A stretch of DNA of 35,158 bases from CAZJDV01 sp964544865 (GTDB lineage: Bacteria; Chloroflexota; Dehalococcoidia; Lucifugimonadales; CAJWER01), in NCBI GenBank assembly GCA_964544865.1, contig CAZJDV010000015.1:1-35158 (forward strand), read 5' to 3'. Positions within the stretch are counted from its first letter, which is position 1, and each line of letters opens with the position of its first letter. The notes under the pieces were generated by a model. It was not told the DNA's origin and searched no databases. It worked only from the letters and a program-made list of their open reading frames with translations. Of this stretch, positions 8,468-17,282 are shown piece after piece. The position numbers were made by a program, and so were the translations under genes.

Positions 8468-8971
8468 CTATGCTCCGAGCCGGAACGGCGGAAACCGGTC
8501 GGTGCTCAGCAGTATCGAGTAGGCCCACACACGGTTGCCCCAGCGCAGGACTCCCACGATAAAATCGAAGAGCCCTCGCGGGTACCGGCCTGTGAAGAGA
8601 ATCGCGAACCACGCCAGTATCAGGACGAAGATGGAGACCACCGCCAAGACCGCAAGCACCACCCAGTGAGGCAGGGCGAGCAGCCACTTGATCAGGGGGA
8701 GCCAGCGGTTCAGGTCCGTCTCGACGTCGGGGTACGGTACCTCCAGGTGTACCGACTGCTCTTCGTCGGTGGAGGGATACTCGTCGGTGAGCAATAGCAG
8801 ATATGCCTCGATACGGTTGGTGAACCTGGACAGCTCCAATGACCAGTCGAACCACCATCCGGGGTACTTGCGGCGGAAGAGTATCATCAGCGTCGAGGCC
8901 GTATACAGGGTGCCGCCGTTGATCGCGGCGAGGATTAAGGCGATTGGAGTCAAGAATATCGGCCTGAACAA
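8468..8971 (-). CDS. DUF4389 membrane protein
   Basis: The product is 167 aa from a TTG at 8971. Two hydrophobic stretches are clear: FLTPIALILAAINGGTLYTA near the N-terminus and VVLAVLAVVSIFVLILAWFA near residues 103-122. The phrases RWLPLIKWLLALPHWVV, GRYPRGLFDFIVGVLRW and NRVWAYSILLSTDRFPPF are typical of DUF4389. The same frame stays open upstream and reads DYPVQFSVDYTDRPLNRFSN to 9031, which matches a second copy of the family's YPVR...VDYPD...NR motif. The true N-terminus therefore probably reaches about 9034, where only ATT is available as a start. The function is unknown. It sits 12 bp before xseB. Confidence 0.8.
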   Translation of the reverse strand: MFRPIFLTPIALILAAINGGTLYTASTLMILFRRKYPGWWFDWSLELSRFTNRIEAYLLLLTDEYPSTDEEQSVHLEVPYPDVETDLNRWLPLIKWLLALPHWVVLAVLAVVSIFVLILAWFAILFTGRYPRGLFDFIVGVLRWGNRVWAYSILLSTDRFPPFRLGA

Positions 8972-9141
8972 GTTGCTGAATCTGTTGAGCGGCCGGTCCG
9001 TATAGTCGACAGAGAACTGGACTGGATAATCAATCGCGGACTGTGCGATTCCGTCACCTCCGGCGAGGATTCTTCATCTCCGAGAGACCCGTGGCATTTC
9101 CGGCAGTATTGTTTGTCCCGCCGAAGCATTCTCCTTAAGCG

Positions 9142-10386
9142 TCAATCGAGTCCGTGCAGGGCATGGCTTACCGGGTCGCCGTCTCGACGCGGACCGTCAG
9201 ATCGCGTGTCCACGACGTCGGCCTCAAACCCTCCCTTTGCCAGGGTGACCTCGACGCGGTCTCCCGGGCTGACCTGCGCGGAATCGATAATGACGGCCGC
9301 CCCGTCCGGCGAATTTACTATAGCATACCCTCGCCGCAGGGTATCCCTTGGACTCAGTGCTCTGAGGCGCATCGCCAGGCCGCCGGCGCGCTCCGACCGC
9401 TGCTCGACGCCGCGGCGAAAGCCGACGGCCACGCTGTGAAGAAGGTCGTCGATGCGAAAGCGCAGGCCGTCCAGGTCAGGGCTTGCGCGCTGAAGCCGCG
9501 GCAGGGAGTGCCCAAGGGCGTCACCCTTCCCTCGAAGTCCGTTTCCAAGGGAGGTGGTGAGGGTCTGGCGCGAGGCAAGGAGGCCGGCTGACAGGTCGAA
9601 CTGGTCCGGCACCGCCATCTCCGCGGCCACTGAGGGGGTCGGGGCCCGCAGGTCCGCGACCAGGTCGGCTATCGTGACGTCCGTCTCGTGCCCGACGGCG
9701 CTGATGACCGGCGCTTTGCTAGCGAACACGGCCCTGGCCACAGCCTCCTCGTTGAAGGACCAGAGGTCCTCCAGGGAGCCGCCGCCGCGCGCCAGGATCA
9801 CGACGTCGATGTCCGGCTCGCCGTCCAGCGCCTCAAGGGCGTCGATGATCGACGGGGCGGCGCTCTCGCCCTGCACCGCCGATGGTGCCAGTAAGACCTC
9901 GACCAGGGGGTACCTGCGCCTTATCACCGTCTGAATGTCCTGCCAGACGGCGCCGGTGGGCGACGTGACTACGCCAACCCGTTGGGGGAACTGGGGAATG
10001 GGACGCTTTCGCGACTGGTCAAACAGCCCCTCGTTCTCGAGCTGGAGCTTGAGTTGCTCCAGCCTTAGCTGGAGATCACCGACCCCCTCCTGCTGGACGA
10101 TGTCCGCAACTAGCTGCAGCTCGCCGCGCACCTCGTAGATGGCGATGCGGCCATGGGCGATTACCGCCGCGCCGTCGGTGAGCAGCTCAGCGCCTCGCGA
10201 GCGCCGGCCGAACATGACGCAGCGCAGAGATGCACTTGAATCGCGCAGCGTATAGTAGTAGTTTCCCGAGACGGGCCGGGCAAGATTGGCGACCTCGCCC
10301 CTAACCCATACGTCCGATAGCAACGAGTCTCGCTTGAGCAGGTCGCTCAGGTACCCAGTCAGCTGCGCGACCGAGTAGACGGCCAT
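9142..10386 (-). CDS. xseA: Exodeoxyribonuclease VII large subunit
   Basis: The product is 414 aa, matching the family. The N-terminal OB-fold (YSVAQLTGYLSDLLKRDSLL, VWVRGEVANLARPVSGNYYY) binds single-stranded DNA. The catalytic domain contains RVGVVTSPTGAVWQDI, the region DIDVVILARGGGSLEDLWSF and VISAVGHETDVTIADLVADL. A helical C-terminal part follows and ends in the small segment GYAIVNSPDGA. It forms exonuclease VII with XseB and degrades single-stranded DNA to oligonucleotides, with roles in repair. The ATG lies 1 bp after the efp stop, so the two genes are almost certainly translated from one transcript. Confidence 0.95.
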   Translation of the reverse strand: MAVYSVAQLTGYLSDLLKRDSLLSDVWVRGEVANLARPVSGNYYYTLRDSSASLRCVMFGRRSRGAELLTDGAAVIAHGRIAIYEVRGELQLVADIVQQEGVGDLQLRLEQLKLQLENEGLFDQSRKRPIPQFPQRVGVVTSPTGAVWQDIQTVIRRRYPLVEVLLAPSAVQGESAAPSIIDALEALDGEPDIDVVILARGGGSLEDLWSFNEEAVARAVFASKAPVISAVGHETDVTIADLVADLRAPTPSVAAEMAVPDQFDLSAGLLASRQTLTTSLGNGLRGKGDALGHSLPRLQRASPDLDGLRFRIDDLLHSVAVGFRRGVEQRSERAGGLAMRLRALSPRDTLRRGYAIVNSPDGAAVIIDSAQVSPGDRVEVTLAKGGFEADVVDTRSDGPRRDGDPVSHALHGLD

Positions 10387-10387
10387 C

Positions 10388-10951
10388 TCAGACCCTCGCC
10401 AGATACTCGCCGTTGCGAGTGTCGACGCGTACCGTCTCCCCCTCGCTAACGAAAAGCGGCGCCTGGACAGTCAGGCCCGTCTCGAGCTTGATCGGCTTCG
10501 TGCCACCCTGGGCCGTGTCGCCCCTGTGGCCCGGCGGGGCCTCAGTCACCTTCAACTCCACGGATACCGGGAGGTCTATGGCGATGGGCTGTCCCTCGTG
10601 GAAGACCACCTCCACGGTCGTCTCGACGACCATATAGGGCAGGGCGTCCTCTACCTGCTCGGCGCCAAGTGGGAACTGATCGAAGGTCTCGGTGTCCATG
10701 AAGTAGTGCATGCCGTCGTCTTCGTAGATGTACTGGGAGCTCCGGCGCTCGACCGAGGCGAGGGTCAACTTGACGTCGTATCCCTGGAACGAGCGGTCCA
10801 CGATGCGGCCGGTCTTAAGGGACCTGAACCTGACCTGCATCACCGGCGCGCGCTGCTGCATCTTGCGCGACTTGTACTCCACGACGGCGTATGGCTCCCC
10901 GTCCAACTCGATGGGAAGCCCCCTCTTCAGGTCTCCGTACCCTATGGTCAT
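10388..10951 (-). CDS. efp: Translation elongation factor P
   Basis: The product is 187 aa, the family's usual length, with three OB-like domains. It starts IGYGDLKRGLPIELDGEPYA and ends ETVRVDTRNGEYLARV, which is the EF-P signature. EF-P enters the ribosome E site and relieves stalling at proline runs. By alignment from DGEPYAV to SLKTG, the tip loop reads RKMQQRAPV, so the residue equivalent to the modified Lys34 of E. coli is Gln33, followed by Arg. The Lys or Arg modification systems known for other EF-P proteins would not apply directly. Four ACGAGG repeats lie just upstream of the ATG. The gene is followed at 1 bp by xseA. Confidence 0.96.
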   Translation of the reverse strand: MTIGYGDLKRGLPIELDGEPYAVVEYKSRKMQQRAPVMQVRFRSLKTGRIVDRSFQGYDVKLTLASVERRSSQYIYEDDGMHYFMDTETFDQFPLGAEQVEDALPYMVVETTVEVVFHEGQPIAIDLPVSVELKVTEAPPGHRGDTAQGGTKPIKLETGLTVQAPLFVSEGETVRVDTRNGEYLARV

Positions 10952-10960
10952 TTACACTCT

Positions 10961-10984
10961 CCTCGTCCTCGTCCTCGTCCTCGT
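10961..10984. repeat. Four tandem CCTCGT hexamers in the efp leader
   Basis: The plus strand reads CCTCGT four times without interruption, giving (ACGAGG)4 on the coding strand of efp, 10-33 bp upstream of its ATG. Each unit contains GAGG, so the leader presents several overlapping Shine-Dalgarno-like sites, the last followed by AGAGTGTAA and the start codon. A C-rich stretch (11006-11033) without coding sense follows on the plus strand. Confidence 0.8.
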
Positions 10985-11021
10985 GCCGGCGCCGCTGCCG
11001 CCAGTCCCAAGCCCCCTGCCC

Positions 11022-12110
11022 CTAGCCCCCAGTCGCCATCTTCCTCGCCCTGCTAAGGACACGGGCGCGGCCGCCTTCCATGACGACGATGTCTTCAATC
11101 CTGACGCCGCCCCATTCAGGCAGATAGATCCCCGGCTCGATAGTGAACATCATGCCGTTCTCGATAATGTCCTTGGCTTTTGGGCCAACCAGCGGGTACT
11201 CGTGAACCGCGAGGCCCACTCCGTGGCCCAGGCTGTGCCCGAAATACTCGCCGTATCCGGCCTCGGCGATGATGTCGCGTGAGATGGCGTCCGTCTCCTG
11301 CCCGGTCATCCCGACCCTCACCTGCTCCTCGGCGGCGACCTGCGCGCGCAGGACCGTGCCATATACTTTCCGGAAGGTATCGTCCGGCTCGCCAACGAAG
11401 ATCGTGCGGGTCAGGTCCGAGCAGTACCCTTCGTATGTGGCGCCCATGTCTATGACGACGGGCTGGCCGTCGGCTATCACAGTGTCGTCTGGGCGGTGGT
11501 GCGGCAGCGCCCCGTTGACGCCTGCCCCGACGATGGTCTCGAACGACACGCTCTCCGCGCCCCGCTCGCGCATGGCCTTCTCCAGCTCCCATGAGACCTG
11601 GGCCTCGGTCATGCCGGGCCGGATGGTGGGCGATACCTCGTCGAGCGCCTCGTCGGCGATCTCGATGGCCTTTTGCAGATGCGCCATCTCCTCCCGGTTC
11701 TTGGCCGCCCGCATCCTGTCCACCAGATCGGAGGTCTGGATCAGTTGCACTTTATCAAACGTGGAGGCCTCCTCGATTGCCTTGACGAACGCCGTATGGG
11801 TGCCGACGGTCATCGTCTGGGCCTCGAACCCGACACGCTGCGCGCCCGCCGCGGCGGCCAACTCCAGCAGCCACGCCAGCGACGACTGGATGCGCTCTAC
11901 ACGAAATCCGGGCGCCTGGCGGCCCGCCTGCTCAACATAGCGAAAATCGGTCACGAGAACCGCCTGGGCCGGGGAGATGAACAGGTATCCGGCGGAACCG
12001 GTGAACCCGGAGAGGTACCGCCGGTTCTCCGCGCTCGACACCAGAATGGCGTCCAACTCGTTTTCCTTCAACGCGTCGCGCAGCCTGCCCAGCCGATCGT
12101 TACTGCTCAA
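11022..12110 (-). CDS. pepP: M24 family Xaa-Pro aminopeptidase
   Basis: The product is about 362 aa. The N-terminal creatinase-like domain has ENELDAILVSSAENRRYLSG and YLFISPAQAVLVTDFRYVEQ. The catalytic pita-bread domain supplies the metal ligands: VIDMGATYEGYCSDLTRTIF (two Asp), GHSLGHGVGLAVHEYP (His), MMFTIEPGIYLP (Glu) and GGVRIEDIVV (Glu). It removes N-terminal residues before proline. The start chosen is TTG at 12110, which overlaps the aroQ stop (TTGA) and follows GGAAGGGAG. An upstream alternative at 12173 would lie inside aroQ. aroQ-pepP-efp is a common bacterial neighbourhood. Confidence 0.93.
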   Translation of the reverse strand: MSSNDRLGRLRDALKENELDAILVSSAENRRYLSGFTGSAGYLFISPAQAVLVTDFRYVEQAGRQAPGFRVERIQSSLAWLLELAAAAGAQRVGFEAQTMTVGTHTAFVKAIEEASTFDKVQLIQTSDLVDRMRAAKNREEMAHLQKAIEIADEALDEVSPTIRPGMTEAQVSWELEKAMRERGAESVSFETIVGAGVNGALPHHRPDDTVIADGQPVVIDMGATYEGYCSDLTRTIFVGEPDDTFRKVYGTVLRAQVAAEEQVRVGMTGQETDAISRDIIAEAGYGEYFGHSLGHGVGLAVHEYPLVGPKAKDIIENGMMFTIEPGIYLPEWGGVRIEDIVVMEGGRARVLSRARKMATGG

Positions 12111-12553
12111 GCGTCGCTCCCTTCCTGTATCAGCGCGGCCAGATACTCGAGGGCGTACAGATAGCCCCGCCATCCCAGGCCCGCGATCTGTCCCTCGACG
12201 ATGGGCGCAACGACGGACCGGCGCCGGAACTCCTCCCGCGAGTGGATGTTCGACAGGTGCACCTCGACCGTCGGCAGGGCCGCATCGGCCAGCGCGTCGC
12301 GCATCGACAGGCCGTAGTGGGTCAGCGCCCCGGCGTTGATCACTATCCCCGACGCGCCCTCCGCGGACTCCTGGATGTAGTCGACGATGCCGCCCTCGTG
12401 GTTGGACTGGAAGAACTCCACGTCGATGCCCAGGGCCTCGGCTCTTTCCCCGATGCGCCGCTCGATGTCGCCGAGGGTCTCGGTCCCATAGAGCGACGCT
12501 TCCCGGTTGCCCAGCATGTTGAGGTTGGGGCCGTTAATGACCAGTACCTTCAT
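12107..12553 (-). CDS. aroQ: Type II 3-dehydroquinate dehydratase
   Basis: The product is 148 aa, the type II length. VLVINGPNLNMLGNREASLY contains the Asn and the flexible-loop Arg and Tyr of the active site. FFQSNHEGGIVDYIQ, GIVINAGALTHYGLSMRDAL and TVEVHLSNIHSREEFRRRSV supply the remaining substrate-binding and catalytic residues (Asn, His). It dehydrates 3-dehydroquinate to 3-dehydroshikimate in the shikimate pathway and usually forms dodecamers. The ATG overlaps the stop of the upstream xer gene by 4 bp (ATGA), and the stop overlaps the pepP start, indicating tight translational coupling. Confidence 0.96.
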   Translation of the reverse strand: MKVLVINGPNLNMLGNREASLYGTETLGDIERRIGERAEALGIDVEFFQSNHEGGIVDYIQESAEGASGIVINAGALTHYGLSMRDALADAALPTVEVHLSNIHSREEFRRRSVVAPIVEGQIAGLGWRGYLYALEYLAALIQEGSDA

Positions 12554-13539
12554 GATGCCTCACCAGCCTTTACTGACGACCCGCGCGAATCCGTCAACGG
12601 GTGAGGAGGTTCCGCCGCCTCGACATCCACCCGCCCCTTCGCCCTGGGGTGGGCGGACAGGTAAACCTCCCTTGCCTTGGACTGCGTCACGTGGGTGTAG
12701 ATCTGTGTGGTCGCCGGGCTGGCGTGTCCCAGCAGGTCTTGCACCACCCGCAGGTCGGCGCCGCCATCCAGGAGATGGGTCGCAAATGAGTGGCGGAGCG
12801 TGTGCGGATGCACGTCCGGTCCGAGCCCGATCCTGGCCGCGTAGCGCTGGACCTTTTGCTGGATGCTCCTCTGGCTGAGCCTGGAGCCGAAGCGGTTGAG
12901 GAACAGCGCCCTTCCGCTGTCGGGGTTCGCCAACTGCGGGCGTAGCCGGCCCAGGTAGACCTCCAGGACATACCTGGCCACGCCGCCGATCAGGACCACC
13001 CGTTGCTTCGAGCCCTTGCCGGTCACACGCAGCTCCTGTGTGCCGAGGTTGACATCCTCCACGTCAAGGTCTCTGGTCTCGCTGACACGCAGGCCAGCAG
13101 CGTAGATCAGCTCCAGCAGAGCCCTGTCCCGCGTACCGAACTTGTCGGAGAAGTCCGGCGCCGAAACGAGTCTGGCCGCCTCCTCCTGGGAAAGGAACCG
13201 CGGAAGCCTGGACTCCCGTTTCATTATCCCTCGCCTGGGCAGCGGGTCCCGGTCGATGATTTTCTCGCGGAGCAGCCAGCGCAGGAAGGTCCGAAGTCCG
13301 CTGAGCTTTCTCACCAAGCTCGCCCTGGCGTAACCGATCTCGACCAGCCAGGCCAGATACGCCCTCAGTGCGTATCGGTCCAGGGCTTTCAGACTCTCGG
13401 CGCCCCGCATCTGCATGTACTCGTAGAGAGGCTGCACGTCCGTCCGGTAGTTCCGGATCGTCAGCGCGGCCAATCCTTTCTCGCCCGCCAGGTGCGCGGT
13501 GTATCGGTCCATCAACTCTTTCCAAGTGGAGTTGTCCAT
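12550..13539 (-). CDS. Tyrosine recombinase of the XerC/XerD type
   Basis: The product is 329 aa from ATG 13539 (MDNSTWKELMDRYTAHLAGE); an upstream start at 13656 would add a tail with no similarity. The N-terminal SAM-like DNA-binding domain ends in RTFLRWLLREKII. The catalytic domain has all active-site residues: Arg in LIYAAGLRVSE, Lys in RVTGKGSKQRVV, HxLR in HPHTLRHSFATHLLDGG, His in QDLLGHASPATTQIY and the nucleophile Tyr of that segment. It resolves chromosome dimers at dif sites. The position beside topA and dprA is the usual place of xerC in many bacteria. C and D subtypes cannot be separated by eye. Confidence 0.92.
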   Translation of the reverse strand: MDNSTWKELMDRYTAHLAGEKGLAALTIRNYRTDVQPLYEYMQMRGAESLKALDRYALRAYLAWLVEIGYARASLVRKLSGLRTFLRWLLREKIIDRDPLPRRGIMKRESRLPRFLSQEEAARLVSAPDFSDKFGTRDRALLELIYAAGLRVSETRDLDVEDVNLGTQELRVTGKGSKQRVVLIGGVARYVLEVYLGRLRPQLANPDSGRALFLNRFGSRLSQRSIQQKVQRYAARIGLGPDVHPHTLRHSFATHLLDGGADLRVVQDLLGHASPATTQIYTHVTQSKAREVYLSAHPRAKGRVDVEAAEPPHPLTDSRGSSVKAGEAS

Positions 13540-13719
13540 GACAGTTGTTCTACACCGTTTGTGCCGCCCGGTTAAAGGCGTATTCGGGCGTGTCCCCCAG
13601 GGGTTCCGGTCCATGGCGGCGGCGCTGGGAGCGTCCAATTGGACGCCGTTACGCACGCTGAGGGGCGGCCAATAGTGAAGACAGAGACGCTTACAGGTCT
13701 GGGTTTGTCCGGGTCACAT

Positions 13720-15882
13720 CTAGGAGGCCATCTCAACAACCACGTCCTCGGGAACTGGCCCTCGGAAGTCGCAGGAAGTGCATTTCGCGTTGCTGCGGCC
13801 CGATGCGACCAGCATCTTGCTGCACTCCGGGCACGGCTGGGGAATGGGCCGCTGGTTGACCGCGAAGGTGCAGACCGGGTAGTTGGAGCAACCGTAGAAC
13901 TTGCTCCTGCCCCCCCTCTTGCCCTTTGCCCTACTCTGGCGTTCCACCAGGTCGTTGCCACATTCGGGGCACTCCACGCCGACGCGCTCCAGCAACGGGC
14001 GTGAGGTCTTGCACTCCGGGAAACCGCTGCACGACAGGAACCTGCCGAATCGCCCGGTCTTGATGACCATTGGCCTGCCGCAGACTTCGCACACCTCGTC
14101 GGTCTCCTCGTCGATCTGGTCTCTTGGCACGCGCTCCGCCTCTGCCAGCGCCTTTTGCACCGCCTCGGTGAAAGGTCCGTAGAACTCCTTGATCACCGGC
14201 TTCCAACTACACTCGCCGCTCGCGATATCGTCGAGCTGCTCCTCGACGCGAGCCGTGAAGCCGAGGTCCATTATGTCGGGGAAGTGGGTGGTCAGCAGCT
14301 TGCTGACGGCGGTCCCCAGCTTGGTCGGGACGAAACGCCCCTTGTCCTTCCTCACGTAGTCCCGATCCATGACAGTAGCCAGGGTGGGGGCATACGTGCT
14401 CGGTCGGCCGATGCCCTGCTCTTCGAGCGCCTTAACCAGGGTCGCCTCGGTGAAACGAGGCGGCGGCTGGGTGAAGTGCTGATCTGGTGTAAGCGAGCGC
14501 TCATCGAGCGGGTCGCCCTCGCTAAGGTCAGGGAGCTGGGGCACGTCGTCATCGTCGCCCGCGGAGGAATCGTCCTTGCTTTCCAGATATAGCCTGCGGA
14601 AGCCGGGGAACCTGAGAACCGATCCCGTCGCGCGGAACTCATAGACTGTGTTCGGGCCGGCACAGGCAGCGTCGACGTCGATGGTGGCCGAGTCGAATAT
14701 GGCGTCGGTCATCTGGCTGGCCAGCATCCGCCTCCAGATGAGATCATAGAGCCTTGCCTGCTCTCTGCTCAGATACCCCCTCACCGAACTCGGCTCTCGG
14801 AGGATCGACGTGGGGCGGATGGCCTCGTGCGCCTCCTGGGCGCCCCTGACCTTCTTCGCGTAGTGCCTGGGAGTTTTCGGCGCGTAGTTGGGGCCGTACT
14901 TGTCTTTGACGTAGCGGCTGATCTCCGCCAAGGCGCCGGCGGCGACGTTCGTAGAGTCCGTTCTCATGTACGTTATCAGGCCGGCGGATTCCTGGCCACC
15001 CAGGGCGATGCCCTCGTAAAGCTGCTGCGCGATGATCATCGTGCGGCGGGCCGTGAAGCCGAGCTTCCGATTGGCCTCCTGTTGGAGGGTGCTCGTGATG
15101 AACGGCGCGGCCGGACGGCGCCGCTGCTCCTTCTCGGTTACCTTGGCCGCCTTGTAGGAGGCCGAGTCGAGGTCCGCGGTAATCCGCCGAGCCTCCTCCC
15201 CCGTGCCGATCTTCAGGCGTCCTTTCTGGCCACTGACGGCGCGAAGCTTCGCCTTGAACGTGCTCTCCTCCCCGGAGGGACTCCGCCAAGTCAGCGCGAC
15301 CTCGATGGACCAGTACTCCTCCGGAACGAACGCGTTGACTTCACCTTCACGGTCGACGATCAAGCGCAGGGCCACGGACTGGACCCGGCCAGCCGAAAGG
15401 CCCCTCCTGACCTTCTTCCACAGCACGGGGCTAAGATCGTACCCCACGAGCCGGTCCAGGACCCTCCTGGCCTGCTGGGCGTCGATTAGGTGCTGGTCAA
15501 GATCGCGCGGGTTCTCGAACGCTTCCTTTACGGCGGACGACGTTATCTCATGGAACACGACCCTGCGGATCTTGAACCGCTGGATCTTGGCCGCCTCGAT
15601 GAGGTGCCACGCGATGGCCTCGCCCTCTCGGTCCGGGTCTGTGGCCAGGTATACCGCGTCGGCGTTCTTTGAGGCCTCCCTTAGCTCAGCGACGATCTTT
15701 TTCTTGTCCGAGAGCAGCGTGTATGAAGGTAGAAAGTCCTTTTCGACATCCACGCCGATCGTGCGCTTCGGAAGGTCCCTGACGTGGCCCATCGACGCCA
15801 ACGCGACATACTTGCTGCCCAGAAAACGAGCGATGGTGCGGGCCTTCGCCGGGGATTCCACTATTACGAGGTCTATTGCCAT
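13720..15882 (-). CDS. topA: DNA topoisomerase I
   Basis: The product is about 720 aa. The TOPRIM domain opens with LVIVESPAKARTIARFLGSK and includes VYLATDPDREGEAIAWHL (DxD..E metal site). The active-site Tyr lies in AGLITYMRTDSTNVA. The C-terminus holds three zinc ribbons: CEVCGRPMVIKTGRFGRFLS followed by CSGFPEC, CPECGN with CSNYPVC, and CPECSKMLVA with CTSCDF. It relaxes negative supercoils. ATG 15882 is preferred because AGGCGG lies at proper distance; GTG 15891 in the same frame overlaps the dprA stop and is possible. It sits between dprA and the xer recombinase, a conserved arrangement. Confidence 0.97.
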   Translation of the reverse strand: MAIDLVIVESPAKARTIARFLGSKYVALASMGHVRDLPKRTIGVDVEKDFLPSYTLLSDKKKIVAELREASKNADAVYLATDPDREGEAIAWHLIEAAKIQRFKIRRVVFHEITSSAVKEAFENPRDLDQHLIDAQQARRVLDRLVGYDLSPVLWKKVRRGLSAGRVQSVALRLIVDREGEVNAFVPEEYWSIEVALTWRSPSGEESTFKAKLRAVSGQKGRLKIGTGEEARRITADLDSASYKAAKVTEKEQRRRPAAPFITSTLQQEANRKLGFTARRTMIIAQQLYEGIALGGQESAGLITYMRTDSTNVAAGALAEISRYVKDKYGPNYAPKTPRHYAKKVRGAQEAHEAIRPTSILREPSSVRGYLSREQARLYDLIWRRMLASQMTDAIFDSATIDVDAACAGPNTVYEFRATGSVLRFPGFRRLYLESKDDSSAGDDDDVPQLPDLSEGDPLDERSLTPDQHFTQPPPRFTEATLVKALEEQGIGRPSTYAPTLATVMDRDYVRKDKGRFVPTKLGTAVSKLLTTHFPDIMDLGFTARVEEQLDDIASGECSWKPVIKEFYGPFTEAVQKALAEAERVPRDQIDEETDEVCEVCGRPMVIKTGRFGRFLSCSGFPECKTSRPLLERVGVECPECGNDLVERQSRAKGKRGGRSKFYGCSNYPVCTFAVNQRPIPQPCPECSKMLVASGRSNAKCTSCDFRGPVPEDVVVEMAS

Positions 15883-15887
15883 TTGAT

Positions 15888-16851
15888 TCACACCGCCTGA
15901 TATTCCGCGAGGGGCTCTTTCAGTCTGATGTAGTTCATGCCCCCGACTTGTTTTACCAATCCCTTGAGTTCCATCATAGCCAATGTACTGCTGACCGTCG
16001 ATATGCCGAGACCCGACGCCCGGATGATCTCGTCGATGTGGACGGGGTCTAAGGTCACGCGCCGCAGCACCTCCGACTCGCTCTCGTCCTTGGGGAACAG
16101 AGCGGTCGTCTCCACCTGCTTTCCCACGTATGTCAGGTTCAGCTCTTTGAGGACGTCTCTGGCCTCCACGACCAGCTTGGCCGCCGAGTCCCTTATCAGC
16201 CGGTTGGCGCCACGGCTGTTGGGAGAGAAAATATTACCCGGTACCGCGAACACCTCACGGTCCTGCTCCAGCGCGTGACTGGCCGTGAGCAGCGCGCCGC
16301 TTTTCTCTCCTGCTTCCACTACGACGGTGCCCAGCGTCATGCCGCTCATTATGCGGTTTCGGCGCGGGAAGTTCTCGCCCCTTGGCCGCGTCCCCATCGG
16401 GTACTCGGAAACGAGTGCGCCGTTCTGCACGATCTCCGAAGCCAGGCTGGCGTGCTCCTTCGGATACATCACGTCGAGCCCGCTGCCCATTACGGCGATC
16501 GTCCGCTGGCCCGCCTCCAATGCGGCCCGGTGCACTGTGGCGTCGACGCCGCGGGCCAGCCCGTTGACGATGGTCACGCCGGAGCCTGCGATGTCGTGAG
16601 TGAGCTGGTACGCTACCTCGCGACCGTACGCCGTCGGCACGCGCGGGCCGACGATGGCGACCGAGCGCTCGTCCTTAGAACGAAGCTCCCCCAGCACATA
16701 TAGGACCGGCGGCGCGAAGCTCGCTCAAACCGGCGCGCTACGCCTGCTCCAGGGTGCCGAACCGCTCCTCAAGCAGCTTGAACCGGACGCTGCCGATGCC
16801 CGGAATCCGGTTGAACGCCACCCAGTACTTTATGTCGCTTGTATCTGCCAC
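15888..16851 (-). pseudogene. dprA: DNA processing protein DprA, disrupted at its N-terminal part
   Basis: The C-terminal 269 residues form a good DprA Rossmann core: VAIVGPRVPTAYGREVAYQL, VTIVNGLARGVDATVHRAAL, TIAVMGSGLDVMYPKEHASL and VVVEAGEKSGALLTASHALE. The C-terminal winged helix (VHIDEIIRASGLGISTVSST) is also intact. The usual N-terminal domain is found in another frame from GTG 16851: DTSDIKYWVAFNRIPGIGSV, then RFKLLEERFGTLEQA followed by TAG where Trp is expected, then RAGLSELRAA. The text then jumps to PVLYVLGELRSKDERS in the core's frame. About 50 residues between these parts are missing. DprA loads RecA on incoming single-stranded DNA in transformation, so this cell may have lost that function. 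Confidence 0.75.
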
Positions 16852-16966
16852 AGAAGCTAATTCTAGCATAGGTGGCTAGAGCGGGGTGCGCTCCGGCGGT
16901 TCGGCGAGGCATGGGGTCCGCGGCGGCCCAGCGCCAACCGCCACCGATGGCGCTAGGGAAGCTGGC

Positions 16967-17052
16967 GGAGAGAGTGGGATTCGAACCCACGGTCGCCTTG
17001 CGACGACACGCGATTTCCAGTCGCGCCCAATCGGCCTCTCTGGCATCTCTCC
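16967..17052 (-). tRNA. tRNA-Ser (anticodon GGA)
   Basis: The 86-nt cloverleaf has acceptor arms GGAGAGA/TCTCTCC, the T-arm GGGTTCGAATCCC and a long variable arm (GTGTCGTCGCAAGGCGAC), as in class II tRNAs. The anticodon stem-loop CGCGACTGGAAATCGCG gives anticodon GGA. CCA is not encoded. It lies directly upstream of dprA and next to a second tRNA-Ser. Confidence 0.95.
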
Positions 17053-17106
17053 TTAGTACGTGGCGGACTCTGGCGGCGCGTATGTCAAGGGCACGATCAC
17101 GGCCGC

Positions 17107-17192
17107 GGAGAGGGTGGGATTCGAACCCACGATGAGATTGCTCCCATACTGGTTTTCGAGACCAGCGCCTTAAGCCGCTCGGCCACCTCTCC
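17107..17192 (-). tRNA. tRNA-Ser (anticodon CGA)
   Basis: The 86-nt cloverleaf has acceptor arms GGAGAGG/CCTCTCC, the T-arm GGGTTCGAATCCC and a long variable arm (TATGGGAGCAATCTCAT). The anticodon stem-loop TGGTCTCGAAAACCA gives CGA. The class II shape could suggest tRNA-Sec, but the anticodon is not TCA and the acceptor is 7 bp. CCA is not encoded. Confidence 0.95.
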
Positions 17193-17282
17193 CCCACAGA
17201 ATTATAGCATAGAGGATTCGAGACTCAGCGCGGAGGATGCAGAGAGAACAGAGAGGCCCGGTCGCAACGCTAACCGACGATT

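Noticed and set aside
11006..11033. C-rich CCCCTAGCCCCC text, with a similar stretch at 2800-2826, as telomere-like or CRISPR-like repeats
   Set aside because: The copies are short, degenerate and not regularly spaced; no array or secondary feature is supported.
16967..17192. Long-variable-arm tRNA genes as tRNA-Sec
   Set aside because: Both have serine anticodons (GGA and CGA) and normal 7-bp acceptor stems.
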